NCBI GenBank assembly: GCA_017979445.1
Contig: CM030706.1
Coordinates: 6,861,595 to 6,925,594, forward strand
DNA: 64,000 nucleotides
Reading direction: 5' to 3'
From: Akebia trifoliata
Lineage: Eukaryota; Streptophyta; Magnoliopsida; Ranunculales; Lardizabalaceae
In this document: piece after piece, positions 50,986 through 62,650 of the stretch
How positions within the stretch are numbered: the first letter of the stretch is position 1
Layout: each line of letters starts with the position of its first letter
The notes under the pieces: model-generated
Databases searched by the model: none
Told to the model about the DNA's origin: nothing
What the model saw: the letters and a program-made list of their open reading frames with translations, nothing else
Position numbers and translations under genes: made by a program

Positions 50986-52157
50986 CCTCCCTAAGATCCT
51001 CATCCTCATAAATAGTTAAACACATTTGTAAAACACACATTGTTTCTTGTAAAAGTGGCGTTTGTTTTAAAAATCTAGAAAAATAATAAATAAAACAAAT
51101 ATTAAATTTGAAGTTGTTAGGACCTGTGTACTATATAATGTAAGGTTTCATATGGTGTAGATCTCAAGGAGAGCTTGTTATACTTTAGAATAAAAAAACT
51201 TGTTAATTAATTTTAAAATATGACACTAATTCCAAAGATTAGATAAATTTTATTTATAATTATTGAACTAGGTCATACGGGGTATTTGTCAAAATCTGGA
51301 ATTGCAATATATGATAAACATATGTTTATAAAAAACATGAAAAAGATGTACCAAAATGAAACAGCTCATTAGTAATCTTTTAAGCCAACTTGCCTCATTG
51401 CAATTTTACCTACCCCATCCTTGGTGAATGGTCATTAAAAGAATTAGATTTATTAGTGATTTCAAGAAAATGATTTGATTGTTATATGAGAATAATGCAT
51501 AAATATAATTGATTTAATTTTTACTTTGATTTTAACTATTGTCTTTACTCATCATCCTTAGATCTAAACCGTTAAATGTTTTTCATAAGAGGAAGATCAA
51601 TAATTTGATATTTTAATCTAGCAACCTCCTTTCATTACTACCCCAGTGACGTCCTACCCAGATAAAATGGAAAACTAGTTAAAGGAATCTTGCAGAGGGA
51701 ATTCTTTCTAAATAGTTCCTAAGTTTTTAGTGGTTACTTGGTAGGACATTTAATAAATTTTTCTTTGTAAATGGTCCATGCACCTTCATGTCCTACATTT
51801 CTCACGATTGAATGGTTAAACCATTCATACTAATGGTATTCATGCAAAAATTGGATTTTTGACACCTCAATCAAGTTTCTGAGATTCTATTTCGTCGGAA
51901 AGGATTTAAGAAAGAAGAAAAAATCATTTTCAAGAGGTTTTTTAAATTTTTTGAAGGTGTACGTAAAAAAAACTAGGGTTTTTTACACTTTTTTCTCAGT
52001 TTTTGGATGAAAATCGATGCATAATGGTTCTTTTGGTTAAAATCATTTAAAGAAGTCATTATCTCAAGTTTTTAGTCAATCTTTCCATGGATTTTAGTCG
52101 AAAAACCGCAAAAATTGAAAATGTGTGGGTTTTACTAGTGTTGAGTTCACAACTTCT
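50986..52157. repeat. Unit 2 flank block X (left part)
   Basis: Collinear with 9000-10150 and 62650-63700, including the LTR-end phrase 'aagatcctcatcctcataaat' that also begins the copy at 8985. No gene. Confidence 0.72.
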
Positions 52158-52408
52158 GCAGAGCAGAGACTTCTTTTTCTGGATTGTTCTTTTGAATTTG
52201 TTTGGAAGGATACAAATCAGGCAACAGATTTTGTAGTGAAACAGGGTACCTTTTTCAAAGGTTTTTTCGTTGATGAAGAAATGTGTAATGTTACTCAGGA
52301 ACTGTTGAGAATTGTTGAGGAAGATTTAACTTGTATCTACACTCGATAGTAATGTTTTCAGGGTGGGGTCCCTTTAACCCTAGCCTATCAATTTAAAAAA
52401 AAAAAAAA
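52158..52408 (+). mobile_element. 5'-truncated L1-type LINE tail
   Basis: A 251-bp insertion in block X flanked by target duplication AACTTCT (52151-52157 and 52409-52415), ending in a ~15-nt poly(A). The plus frame (52125-52349) resembles the end of the RNase H-like region in plant LINE ORF2: FVWKDTNQATDFVVKQG, in place of the usual W.REAN..AD.LAK.G. It ends LLRIVEEDLTCIYTR and a stop, then a short 3' UTR. Only the 3' end was copied, typical of L1 retroposition. The empty site is seen at ~10140 and ~23370. Confidence 0.87.
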
Positions 52409-53267
52409 AACTTCTTATATAATAAAATCAGTGAATTAGACAATAATTAAAAAAACATCGAGTTCGACAATAAAAATTATGAGCTCGATAGTATGAGGGC
52501 CCATTAAAAAAGAAAACGTTTACTAAATGTCATGTCATATATATATATATATATGGAGACGGTGCAAATGGCCACGCTGAACTTTTCAAATATTGTAAAT
52601 ACCCCTGGATAGTGGGTAGTGGTTATTTGAGAGAGATCCTTCTGATTTCAAACATTGTTTTAGAGATTACCTTACAAGAATAGTTGGGATACAGCTACGT
52701 TCCAAGCTGATCACATGCTCTTGATCTCAATCTTCTCTAATAAATTACTAACAAATGACAATAATGCCATTTTTTTAATTTGTAACCAAAACCATGATCT
52801 TTTCACAAAAAATAAGCATCTTCAAGCTCTTCAATTCTTATGATGCATATATTATTTTTCAAGCAGTTACCAAATTATGTTATGAAATCATCTTATTTTT
52901 CGGGAGAATACACGTTTCTAGACTATTAAAAAAAAAGTGTTTTTGGTTCTCAATTTATTTTTTAAACAATTAAAAAACTATTATTAAATATGTTAAAAAT
53001 GACTTTGATATTAAGAGTGCAAAATACAAATTATGACCATATTGTCCCAAGATTTGAAATACCCTTCTTTTTTCCCTCAAAATCAATCACTTCTTTGGCC
53101 CTTGATTTAATTTCTTCAAAACAATCATCTTCTACCTTAAGATATTATATCTACTTCAACCTTCAAACCTTAATGAAATATACGATTTTTTTAGGAGATA
53201 GAAAATGAGTAAAAAAAATCTATGATTTTCTTCAAATGATTAAGGCAAAGATGAAAATAATGGGTAA
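52409..53267. repeat. End of block X and block Y copy in unit 2
   Basis: It contains the gagttcgacaataaaaatta phrase, a short (TA)n at 52538-52553, and then block Y sequence collinear with 8041-8600. It is broken at ~53267 by a decayed gypsy element. No gene. Confidence 0.68.
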
Positions 53268-53720
53268 TTATACATATCCTGCACAAACTAACAAATTCAA
53301 ATATCCTCCAACCTTTGACCAACAAGTCCGTTGATCAAATAAGGGTGTGGGCAGGGGAATGCTCTTTTCACCAACAAAATGGAACATCGAATCGTTAAGA
53401 TCACGAAATGAGATTTTCTTCTTAAAGCAATCTACGATAACATCATAGTTTGACGCCCCCAAATGAATTAAGTCAGCCACTAATTCCTTATCTGCAATAT
53501 GAATTACACACGATCGACACACCTGATTGATCTTTACACTATTGCCCATCGAAGTGACAACACATATGAAAACTCTCAATGACTTTGAATCCAAACCCAA
53601 AGTAGATGCAAATGATGGGGCAATAAAGGAATGTGCTGAACTAGTGTCCAATAAGATTCTTGCCCAAGAATTATACATAAGAAGTGTACCTTCCACCATA
53701 TGATTCGTAGCTCTAGCATC
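53268..53720 (-). pseudogene. Decayed Ty3/gypsy protease fragment
   Basis: The minus frame shows MVEGTLLMYNSWARILLDTSSAHSFIAPSFA, then LGLDSKSLRVFICVVTSMG and LIHLGASNYDVIVDC. These are the retropepsin core and following DLI.L....YDVILGMDWL-type region of gypsy polyproteins. The active-site triplet reads DTS rather than DSG/DTG, and the conserved ILGMDWL end reads VDCFKKK. The element is truncated here: no RT follows to the left. Confidence 0.82.
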
Positions 53721-53931
53721 TGATTGAACTATAGCAAATGCCCAGCCCTAAGTTCTAAGCCTTGGTCGTTACAAGTTATGTTGCTGTTGTTGTTGGTATT
53801 GTTGTGGACGAAGAAATTGTGGTTGTTGTTGATAAGGGGGGTACTACATGAGGAATTCGCTGTATGCCTCCTTGAGGACAATCCCACTGAAGATGACCAG
53901 GTTGGCCATACTTATAACAAGTTTTTTGCCC

Positions 53932-54153
53932 CTAGACTGGTTGTATCTGCTGAGCACCTTCTAAAGGGCACTCTCGATGGAAATGTCCCACTTGGCCCCA
54001 TCCATAACAAATCTTCTGTCCTTGAGACGATTGTTGTTGCAGAATTATCTTTTTTCCTTTTACTAGGTTCAATTCTCTACTGACTCTCCCTCGATTTTTT
54101 CCCTTGATCCTTCCACGGATTGTCTCAAATTCTCTTAATATCTTGTAGTTCAC
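53932..54153 (-). pseudogene. Decayed gypsy gag zinc-knuckle fragment
   Basis: The minus frame encodes a basic stretch (GRIKGKNRGRVSRELN) and then ICYGWGQVGHFHRECPLEGAQ. The CX2CX4HX4C knuckle has its second cysteine replaced by tryptophan. A frame break separates it from the gag core (54164) and from the protease fragment. Confidence 0.82.
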
Positions 54154-54163
54154 CTTCTACAAA

Positions 54164-54800
54164 TTAAGCGTTTCCTACCATTTCAGTGTAGATGTGAACC
54201 CTTGTACCTATTAACTTCTCCCGAATGGATGGTCGAAGTCCCAAACAGAATTTCTTCAACTTTAGCTCTTCGGTAGCTACTAAATGTGGTGTAAAATGTG
54301 ACAACTCAGCAAATTTGGCCTCATATTGACCAATTGATAATGTCCCTTGAATCATATCCATAAATTCTCTCATCCATTGGTCTTGGACCACCTCTTGGAA
54401 GTATTTCTCCAAGAATACCTCCTCAATTTGAGCCCAAGTCATCTCATCTATATTTATAGCCCTCCTAATCGAAACCCACCAATAATCTACATCACCCTCC
54501 AACATAAATGTTGTTAATGGTATCCGATGATCGTTTGTAGTTGCTAGTAGGTACAAAATCTTTATAATCTGCTTGAGCCATTTTCTAGGTTCCATCGGAA
54601 CAGGCTTTCCCTGAAATATTGGTGGATTTAGCCCTTTGAACTCTTTTATCGTTGCCACTCTAACACTTCCTTAATTCCTAACAAGAAGCTCTTGAGCTTG
54701 ATGTCTCGCTGCTGGTACTTTCGGAGCACGGTGCATTGTCATTGCCTATTGTCTACAAGTAGGAGAAATCCTAATTGCACCCCCTCTAAGTCGAGCCATA
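54164..54800 (-). pseudogene. Decayed gypsy gag core
   Basis: The minus frame 54164-54658 shows FKGLNPPIFQGKPVPMEPRKWLKQI, FMLEGDVDYWW, VFLEKYFQEVVQDQWMREFMDMIQGTLSIGQYEAKF and LRPSIREKL, a retrotransposon gag. Upstream, 54800 begins MARLRGGAIRISPTCRQ, followed by an in-frame TAG at ~54749. The original gag start is therefore probably at 54800 with an early stop. Confidence 0.85.
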
Positions 54801-54965
54801 ATCTATGTAAAGATAATTTATTCAGGACCTTAATATAAATAATATTAGTAATGATAATTCCTTTTAAAGTTAGGTACATCAAGGTTCTCTATGTCATTTA
54901 TTTGGATCGTTCGCAATATTTTCTTGATCCCTAGGATCTACTAATTGATACTCTATTACTACTTT

Positions 54966-56600
54966 GTCAGACCCTTGATTCTAGAAGTTCGTAACCATCA
55001 TGCATTGTCTAAATCTCAATACAAAATCTAGGGGTGAGAAATTTTTTTAAAATCTACTATTATAGTTTGATAGTAATTCTGGATACACAAATTTGAACTT
55101 CTCTTCTGAAAAAAACACAAAAAAGAATTTTCACAGCTTGACCTTTGATCACTCTAAAATCTATGGTCCATGTTCTTTTTTCCTACATGCTTTTGATTCA
55201 ATTATATAACAATAAAAAATACAGAAAGCTTTTATAATATTTATTTTCTAATTTATACATATCTTTAATTCAATATTTACAAACACATATTTCTATTTTA
55301 GAAAATGTAATCCCAAGTACGCCGGTTTCTAAAATAATTAATTCTCTGTGAAAGTTTATGTGGTTTATATCTTGGGAAACTCAAGAAGTTATAGCTTAAA
55401 AAAAATACAGAACTGAAATTTTTTCTAAACATTGTTTTTTTAAAATAAATTCACAAATCAAGTATAGTAGAAAATTAGTTTCTGCTGTCTTACTCTTACG
55501 TTCTTGACAAAAATTCTAGATCAATTTATCAAAATAAAATGGGGTTAATTTTCTAAGAAAGTACACTCAAAATACTTCAATATAGACTATGGAACTTCTA
55601 AAAATTTACAGAATTGATTGGTTAAAGCTCTGTACAAAACAGAAGAAAAAAGTTTCTGTTACAATTTTGACAACACTTTTCTTTGAAAATAATTCTCAAA
55701 AAAGTATTTAAACTGTATTGTTTTTTTTGAAATTTTTTTCGTTAAAACCCATGAAAGTCAGTGAAACAATAAAATTTGCTCACCAATTTTAAACTCTTAT
55801 AAAATTTTCACAATTTATTCATTCCAACTAATTCTAATCGAACAGATTTCTCATTTTCATCAAATTTACGCAACAAACACTAATGATTTTGATATATTTT
55901 CATAATATTAATTGAATTCTTAAATATAACAATTCAAAAAGGGAAATCTTAAAATGTTCATAACAAAATAACTCTTGTCTCTAAATTTATTGATAATACC
56001 ACCCAATCATGAATTTAATAAAACCTTCAATATGAATTAAATTTAAATTTATTATATAAGTTCTTGAATTTAATTATCACAACCAAATAGTTCCACTAGA
56101 AATACATGAAAATACAAAATAAAAATAAAAAGAATACATTAAAATTAGGACTAGAAATTTCTTCTCAAAGTCTTCTTGCCCATCATCGCCGCCTATCTCA
56201 AATCTGAAAAAAATTTGGTAAACAACCATGAGTCCTAAGACTCAATAGGATCTTTCTTTCTTTCCAAAGATTATTAAAATAATAAGAAAACATGGCATGC
56301 TTCAAAACATATACAACGTATTCAATTAATCCATGGAAAACATTAACGCAGAAATATGTATCGCTTCAATTATTTTCTAAAAATAAATATAGTGAAATGT
56401 ACAAGGGTCGATTTTCACTCTTGCTCAGCCAAGCTTTCCTCGCCGGTTTTCATACCAGTTCGGCCAAACTCTAAATCCCAAAACACAGGATTTTCCTCAA
56501 GGGTATTTTCTTTTATCTAAGAACATCTCATTCAACTTGTTCACTTTGGGGTGAATATTTCCTACCTAAAATCCTCAGCCTCATAAATAATTAAACACAC
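54966..56600 (-). repeat. LTR-like region of the decayed gypsy element
   Basis: Begins TGTCAGACCCTTGATTC. The sequence just to its left is, on minus, AGTAGTAATAGAGTATC, a degenerate initiator-Met primer site, so this is the 5' LTR of a minus-strand element. Its first ~200 bp match 8758-8940, and its tail 'cctcagcctcataaataatt' matches 8985 and 51000. No coding signal in ~1.5 kb. The right end is not defined (somewhere from 56600 to 56750). The other LTR is not present as a full copy. Confidence 0.6.
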
Positions 56601-57179
56601 ATATAACATATATAAAAATAAACAAAATAAACAAAATAAAAAATAAAATAAAATAAATCTTAGAAAATCCTACATTATATTGTTTGACTCATACCCATTT
56701 CATATTAAACACATAATTTTTAGAGAAAAGAAGTCACCTAACTGATTTTTTTGGAATGGAGAATTTTCACTTATTTACGCATTTGTTACCGTTTTAAGTT
56801 GCTCCTCTTCTAAAAATAATTTCAGCCACGTGTAAGAAGGATAGTAAGAATTGAAGAAGCAAGAGGAGGATACTATATGTGATAAAAAGAAAAGGTGATT
56901 TAAAGGTATTAATAATAAAAAAAATTTAATCCCTCTCCAACATCTCAAATCCAAATCTCTTAAGTCCTTTGATTTTTTGAAACATGGGTCAACCAAAACA
57001 TCACTTCAATTAGATTTAATCCCTCTCATCAATTTGTTAAAAGTCATGAGCATTATAATAAAGACAAGTGCCTCAAACTTAATATCTAAAATTCAAAAAA
57101 TAGAGAGATTGTAGTGATAATAAGTGCTTACACTATATGTGGCTACTCCTCCTCAAACTACAAATAGGACACGTCCCTC
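56601..57179. other. Unassigned AT-rich sequence
   Basis: Contains (aaata)n-type A-rich repeats at ~56628-56660. No gene or recognised element. Possibly the end of the LTR above. Confidence 0.4.
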
Positions 57180-57985
57180 AATTTCTCCAACCACAACACA
57201 AACTTATGCAAACTACTTAAATGCCTTTGATCAAACTACCCCTCAATCATCTAGTATTTACATTAGAAATGACATCTATTTATTGAACTATATTAGATTT
57301 CTTCAAAATAATATGACAATAAATAAATAAAGGGTGCCACATATACTAATAGTTATAGAAAGGAACTAAGAAATTTAAGTGGGAAAATACAAATATTCGC
57401 TGAATATGAACTTCAAATGGGCATAATTTCAATTGATTATTATAATAACAATTCAAAAAGTTAATAAATGACAATAACTAGTTATTGCCTATAATTGGCA
57501 TCTCAATGTTTTCTATAGAACATATACTTACATTCATCAAGAAGGAATTTGGTTTACTTTCCTTATTTTTTGAAACAAAGAACCAAAGTGGATCACATAG
57601 CATTATTTCGAGTGTTCATATGCCATGGTTTTGAAACTTATAGGAACCCATGACAATTTGGTGGATTACAAGAAATTCATTGTGTATCACCGGTGAGATT
57701 GACTCACTCAAGATCCAAAATGAATCACCGAATGATATTTTGAAAATCTCGGCCAAGTTTATTAAAATTTAGCCAAGTCATCCGGTTTTAATTATTTTTG
57801 AAACAAAATAATCAATAATAATTAAATATTTGTGATATATATAAAATATGATTTTTTTGATTTAGCATTGATTAATTCACCTTAATAGAAAATTAATAAT
57901 TGCGGGTGAAATTTTTTCAACACCCCACCAAAAAGTAGGATATGTGTCTTGACAGGATAGTCAAAATAAAATCTACCTTAGAGAT
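57180..57985. repeat. Distal block, unit 3 (left part)
   Basis: Collinear with 13310-13800 plus 15539-15900 and with 25045-25880. No gene. Interrupted at 57986 by a hAT element. Confidence 0.75.
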
Positions 57986-58954
57986 TAGGGGTGCACATTG
58001 GATTGGGTAAATCCGAGATCCGAACCAATCCGAAGCCTTTGGATTGGATTGGTTCGGATTAAACACACCCACGGTTCGGGTACGGATCGAAGAAAAAAAA
58101 TTCGATTAATTTGGTTCGGTTCCGGATTAGGATATAATAGAGTCGAACCAATCCGAAAATCGAACCAATTATTTATGTATATATATATATAATTATTTAA
58201 AAAATAAAAATTTCGATTTTTTATTTCTTTTTTTTTCTTCCTGTTCGAAGAATTCTGAAAACAAAACCCTAGCCGCTGTCGTTCTTAATCTTAGTCGTCT
58301 CTCTCACTCACCTCACCTCACCGCCTCGTCAACTTATCTGAAAACGAAGATTGAACTCTCTCTCTCTGATTCAAAAAGCTTCGATAAATCTCTAAGCTAT
58401 CGATCTCTTAGGAGCCTTCAATTAATGGTAAATAAATTTAAATTTTTATCGAATGGATCTTCAATATATTTCTTATTTGTTTAGGAAAATAACATAAAAT
58501 GACTTAAATGCCATTATTTTAAACCTCAAGCCAAAACCCCTTCATTTTTCTTGGAGAATTTTTTTCATTTTCAACTTATTGAACTCATCATCTATCTCAT
58601 CTTGTATAAAATCTATTGTTTTCTACTTATTGAACCTCATCTGTATCAAGTTTCTTAAATGAAATATAGAAAATTTTTAATTTTTTATTACCCCAAAGTC
58701 CACACTTAAAAAAACTCCTACTTGTTTTTAAGGTTTGAAGATTGGAGGAGATAGAATGTTTGGATTGAGGAAGAAGGTATCTATCTTCAATAAGTATGAG
58801 AACTGAGAATAGATCCGTACCAAGATTGGATTGGATTGGTTTGATTCTATAGGGTAATTGGATTGGTTCGGTTTCAAATTTGTAGAACCGATCATGTTTG
58901 GTTCGATTCCAATTTTGCCAAAATCCGAATCAATCCAAACCATGTGCACCCCTA
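57986..58954. mobile_element. hAT-type non-autonomous element, 969 bp
   Basis: Terminal inverted repeats TAGGGGTGCACATTGGATTG and (caatccaaacc)ATGTGCACCCCTA are flanked by a perfect 8-bp duplication TTAGAGAT (57978-57985 and 58955-58962). The empty site is at 25886-25893. Both ends are filled with degenerate 'ggattggttcgg' words. The middle (~58255-58430) contains 'aaaaccctagccgct' followed by CT-rich sequence and 'tcgataaatctctaagctatcg', which looks like a plant 5' UTR. No transposase frame is present. Confidence 0.93.
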
Positions 58955-58962
58955 TTAGAGAT

Positions 58963-59532
58963 CACAAATACTTGATCAAAATATGAATCAAGAACCGTAA
59001 GCCAATTTACCTCTTATCAAACTAATGTATGAAGTCTGACTGAGAAAAATTAAAGTTAGTTTCCCTATGATATGTGAAGCGCAATTTCAGCAAATTTCCA
59101 ATTAAGTGTATTTTGTAATTTCATCTAAAATGGTTTGCTTCCCAAATTTAATTTACTTGTGCAGGAATTAAGATTACTAACAAAAAAAAAAAGTTCATAA
59201 TAGCCAAAAGCATTTGGATAAAGTCAATATACCCAAAGTACCCTTATAGGATATTTTGATCATTGTATATTATAAAAAGAGACAATCTAAGGCCGCACCA
59301 AATTTTTCTAAGAGCACCCCATGATATTAATGAAGATTAACACACATCTTTAGGTGCTTTTAGTAAAAGTTGGTGTGGCAATAGAATTTCTCTGTAAAGA
59401 AAACAAATTCTTGTAAAAGTCAATTACACATTCTAATTGGTCGATGAACCTTCCTTTCCATTCAACGAATCTTATAAAAAAATTACGTTTATTTTAAATA
59501 TCTAAAAAATATTATATATATATATATATATA
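58963..59532. repeat. Distal block, unit 3 (right part)
   Basis: Collinear with 15890-16830 and 25890-26560, ending in a (TA)n tract at 59513-59532. No gene. Confidence 0.75.
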
Positions 59533-60245
59533 TTAAATTGAAAGTTGTCATGTCCTCTGTATGTTATATAATTTAAGGTTGCTTAAGGTATGGATCTCAA
59601 GGATTCTGGAGTAATTTAATAGAAAAAACATGTTTAACTAATTTTAAAATATATAACACTAATCATTTAAATATTAAATAAATCTTATTTATATATTTGA
59701 AAGAAATTAAACAAACACACACACACATGGCATGGTTTCTCTCACTTAATAACATCCATCGTAGCATAGTTCCTACTCGGATATATGGCTAAGAGACAAA
59801 CAAACTACCAATATTTCGCATCACCCAATTATACATTACAAATATTCAAATATGTTTCCTAATCTTGTTCCCTTTTAGATCAAACAAGGGAAAACTATAG
59901 GAACTATGATGAACACAAATAAAAAGAAATTTAAAATAAAAATAAAAAGTACATGACACTTTGCACAACATGCGAGCCTGGACATACTTGAAATAGAATT
60001 GAGTGAACGAACTAATCTCAAAGTAAGAAAGCATCGATGTTCTCCAACATGTATGCTAGGACTCTGTCTATTAAAAAAGCATCCACACGCCACAACATGC
60101 AGAAGGATCCATGGGACTAGATAACTAATTAATCAAAATAAACGATCGTCATAATTAAGGAAAAAAAGAAGAAATTTGTTCAACCAATATTGTAAAATTA
60201 AAAATTAAAACTAAAAACAAAAAATGTACTTACATGACATGTTGT
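59533..60245. other. 3' flank of unit 3 gene
   Basis: Collinear with 18448-19174. Contains the short CA repeat (~59715-59727) and the same small minus-strand frame (59846-60034) as the other units, interpreted as 3' UTR rather than a separate gene. Confidence 0.55.
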
Positions 60246-62360
60246 TCAAACAAGTTCTGGAATTTCACAATCTTCACTCATTGTATGAGTAACATCTACA
60301 TTTTGTTCCACTGGTTCGATACGCTGAGTGTCAATTGCAGGATCGGCGGTTATAAAGCTAGTAATGCCAGTTCCATCTGGAAATGACCAATGAATTTTAT
60401 GCTCTAACGGTTCAACTTTGCAAAGGAATTTCAAGACAAATCTTGCTCTTTCTTCACGTTCTATAATGGGACCCTCGAGAACATGTTTGAATATGGCAAG
60501 TGGGAGTTGAGGGAGGAAAAAGTGCAATATGTCCACAAATATGTGTTCCATGTGAACATATAACTCGTTGATTGATGTGTATGTTCTCCGTGGCTCTTGT
60601 CCGATGATAAACTCATAGAAGATGTCTATTACTTTTCTTGGATGTAGATTTTCATCAAGGAACCACCTAGTTTGATCAGATGTCACTTTTAATTCTTTAA
60701 TAATCCCAAGGGCACAACGTATGTCCAATTGAAGCTGCGATCGAGAACCTCCATCCATAGATTTCTTAAACGATGGTGAATAACATTTTTTAACCGTGGG
60801 TTTAATGAATCTCGTATGAAACCAATGGCATGCATTGTCCCTGTTCATCCACAATTCTTTTGCTGTTGCACATCTACTCTTGCAATCCGTGTCTTTGGCA
60901 TTCACTTTCTCGTCAATGAAACAAATGATTTCGAAGGCTTCATCTAAGCTTTGAACTAGAGAAGAAATAAGGGTATCTGGTAGAGCAACGATAGCAACCC
61001 TTGCAATGATTATTAGTAAAAGACAAGAGAATTTGTTCTCATGTGAACTGGACACCGGATTGGTAGTTGACTCTTCAGATGGAGTAGTTTGGGAAAGCAA
61101 TCGGATTAGATGAGTCGGAGAATCCTTTTCATGTTTCTCCATCAATCTCTTTATCTCCTTTTCACCGTTTCCTTGTATCCACTCTTGCACATCCATACGG
61201 ACTATTTCATTGTTTCTTTGTTTACCAAAACAAACTTTAGAGGTTGCCATCAAACACAGCTTTAACACAAAAGATACGAGAATAGCCAATAAATACGATG
61301 TTATGGTCAACACGAATAATATCCACGGGCCATTAATTGCGATCGTTTGAAAGATAAACATGAGGCTCATTCTAGAGATTTTGAAGAATGCCAGACTGCG
61401 GAGCTTTATCGAAAATGATGAAACCCAGGAAGAAGGGAAGAAGTAAATATCAGAAATTTTTATTTTGTACCGGATTTTGAATCCAAACCACCATCTCAAT
61501 ACACTTGCTATATTTCCTATTAGGACAGTAATAATTTGAGTTGAAACCACCATCCACATTGACCATTTATAAGCAGAGATTCCACATCGAAACTCCACCT
61601 CCTTAAAAAAAAGCAATCGAAATGCGGCTTGTGAGAGAACCAGTGTGCAAAGTGTGGACAACATGCCCATACCGATCCAAACTATGCAATTCTTGAGTTC
61701 CTTCTTAGCTTTTTTTTTATAGTGGGATACATAAAACAATTTCAATCTATGTACCATATTGTTACTCTCTGGATTTCGAGAGTCACTCATATTAAGTTGA
61801 TCATCAATGTTCGAATATGGGGAAATATTAAGAGGGTGATTTACTTTGAACAAGGACCAAACCATTCCGAGCAAGAATATCATGCAGGACATAATTATGA
61901 CATGCTCTACAAGGAATGAGAAGATCACACCAGTGACAATCTGTATACAAACATTGACAATCACAGTTACTACGAAAATGCTCAAGGAGATGATATTCGA
62001 AAAGCATTCAGAATCACTCTGAGTTGGGAGTGAAATTGAGAAAAAACTCATCGAAATGCATATTAAGACAGTGCCAGTAAGTTTGGATAGTTGATCTTGA
62101 GCAGAAGGCATTGAACTAGTGAGATCTACAGGAAGCTTTGTAGCTATGGCGAGGAGAGTGAGTGTAAGTGAGTTGAGTGAGAAGAATCGACAAGGAATCC
62201 ATGGCTTCCTATAACGCAACCCATTTAATAGATCACAAATCATAAATAGAAAACATACCGAAGTGGCTGCTGCTGTATATATGCCAATCAAAGGAATTGG
62301 TGAAGAATACATGTTTTCATCATCATGGGATGTTGCATTGATACATGAATGGATCGCCAT
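60246..62360 (-). CDS. Uncharacterised plant multi-pass membrane protein, copy 3 (intact)
   Basis: A 704-codon uninterrupted frame, collinear with the 702-residue copy at 19175-21283 and clearly its recent paralog. It has two extra residues in the NATSHDDENMYSS region. The same layout is seen: about nine hydrophobic segments in the first ~375 residues, then a long soluble C-terminal part with EWIQGNGEKEIKRLMEKHEK, LDEAFEIICFIDEKVN, HWFHTRF and MEHIFVDILHFFLPQLPLAIFKHVLEGP. The two copies differ most at residues ~165-225, ~290-300, ~340-372 and ~560-590. No catalytic motif or named domain recognised. The ATG at 62360 sits in the same leader context as in unit 1. The unit 2 pseudogene shares some variants with this copy (KKEL..NIVWIGMGML region), so these two may be closer to each other. 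Confidence 0.9.
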   Translation of the reverse strand: MAIHSCINATSHDDENMYSSPIPLIGIYTAAATSVCFLFMICDLLNGLRYRKPWIPCRFFSLNSLTLTLLAIATKLPVDLTSSMPSAQDQLSKLTGTVLICISMSFFSISLPTQSDSECFSNIISLSIFVVTVIVNVCIQIVTGVIFSFLVEHVIIMSCMIFLLGMVWSLFKVNHPLNISPYSNIDDQLNMSDSRNPESNNMVHRLKLFYVSHYKKKAKKELKNCIVWIGMGMLSTLCTLVLSQAAFRLLFFKEVEFRCGISAYKWSMWMVVSTQIITVLIGNIASVLRWWFGFKIRYKIKISDIYFFPSSWVSSFSIKLRSLAFFKISRMSLMFIFQTIAINGPWILFVLTITSYLLAILVSFVLKLCLMATSKVCFGKQRNNEIVRMDVQEWIQGNGEKEIKRLMEKHEKDSPTHLIRLLSQTTPSEESTTNPVSSSHENKFSCLLLIIIARVAIVALPDTLISSLVQSLDEAFEIICFIDEKVNAKDTDCKSRCATAKELWMNRDNACHWFHTRFIKPTVKKCYSPSFKKSMDGGSRSQLQLDIRCALGIIKELKVTSDQTRWFLDENLHPRKVIDIFYEFIIGQEPRRTYTSINELYVHMEHIFVDILHFFLPQLPLAIFKHVLEGPIIEREERARFVLKFLCKVEPLEHKIHWSFPDGTGITSFITADPAIDTQRIEPVEQNVDVTHTMSEDCEIPELV

Positions 62361-62650
62361 TTTCCCTTCTTTGATGGATCAAACAAGCAAGCCTTCTTCT
62401 TCTCCTCAAAGTTCAATAACATATGGACCTAAGCATTCAATGTTTTTTTTCTCCATGTTCCCAATTCAGTTTCTAACTTGAGGACGATTCTCTATTTGAC
62501 CCCTACTTAGTAAAGGATGACTAGAAAATTCTTGATAGTTCATGCTTGTTGACAAAGAATTTAAGGTACCCTTTAAGGGTATTTTGGTCTATGGTCCTCG
62601 TATGTTAGAAAAAATTCTGGCAAAAGATCCTAATTGGCGGATGAACTTTC
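62361..62650. promoter_or_regulatory. Putative 5' UTR and promoter of unit 3 gene
   Basis: Collinear with 21284-21590. The purine-rich leader is preserved. No transcription start or specific element can be identified by eye. Confidence 0.35.
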
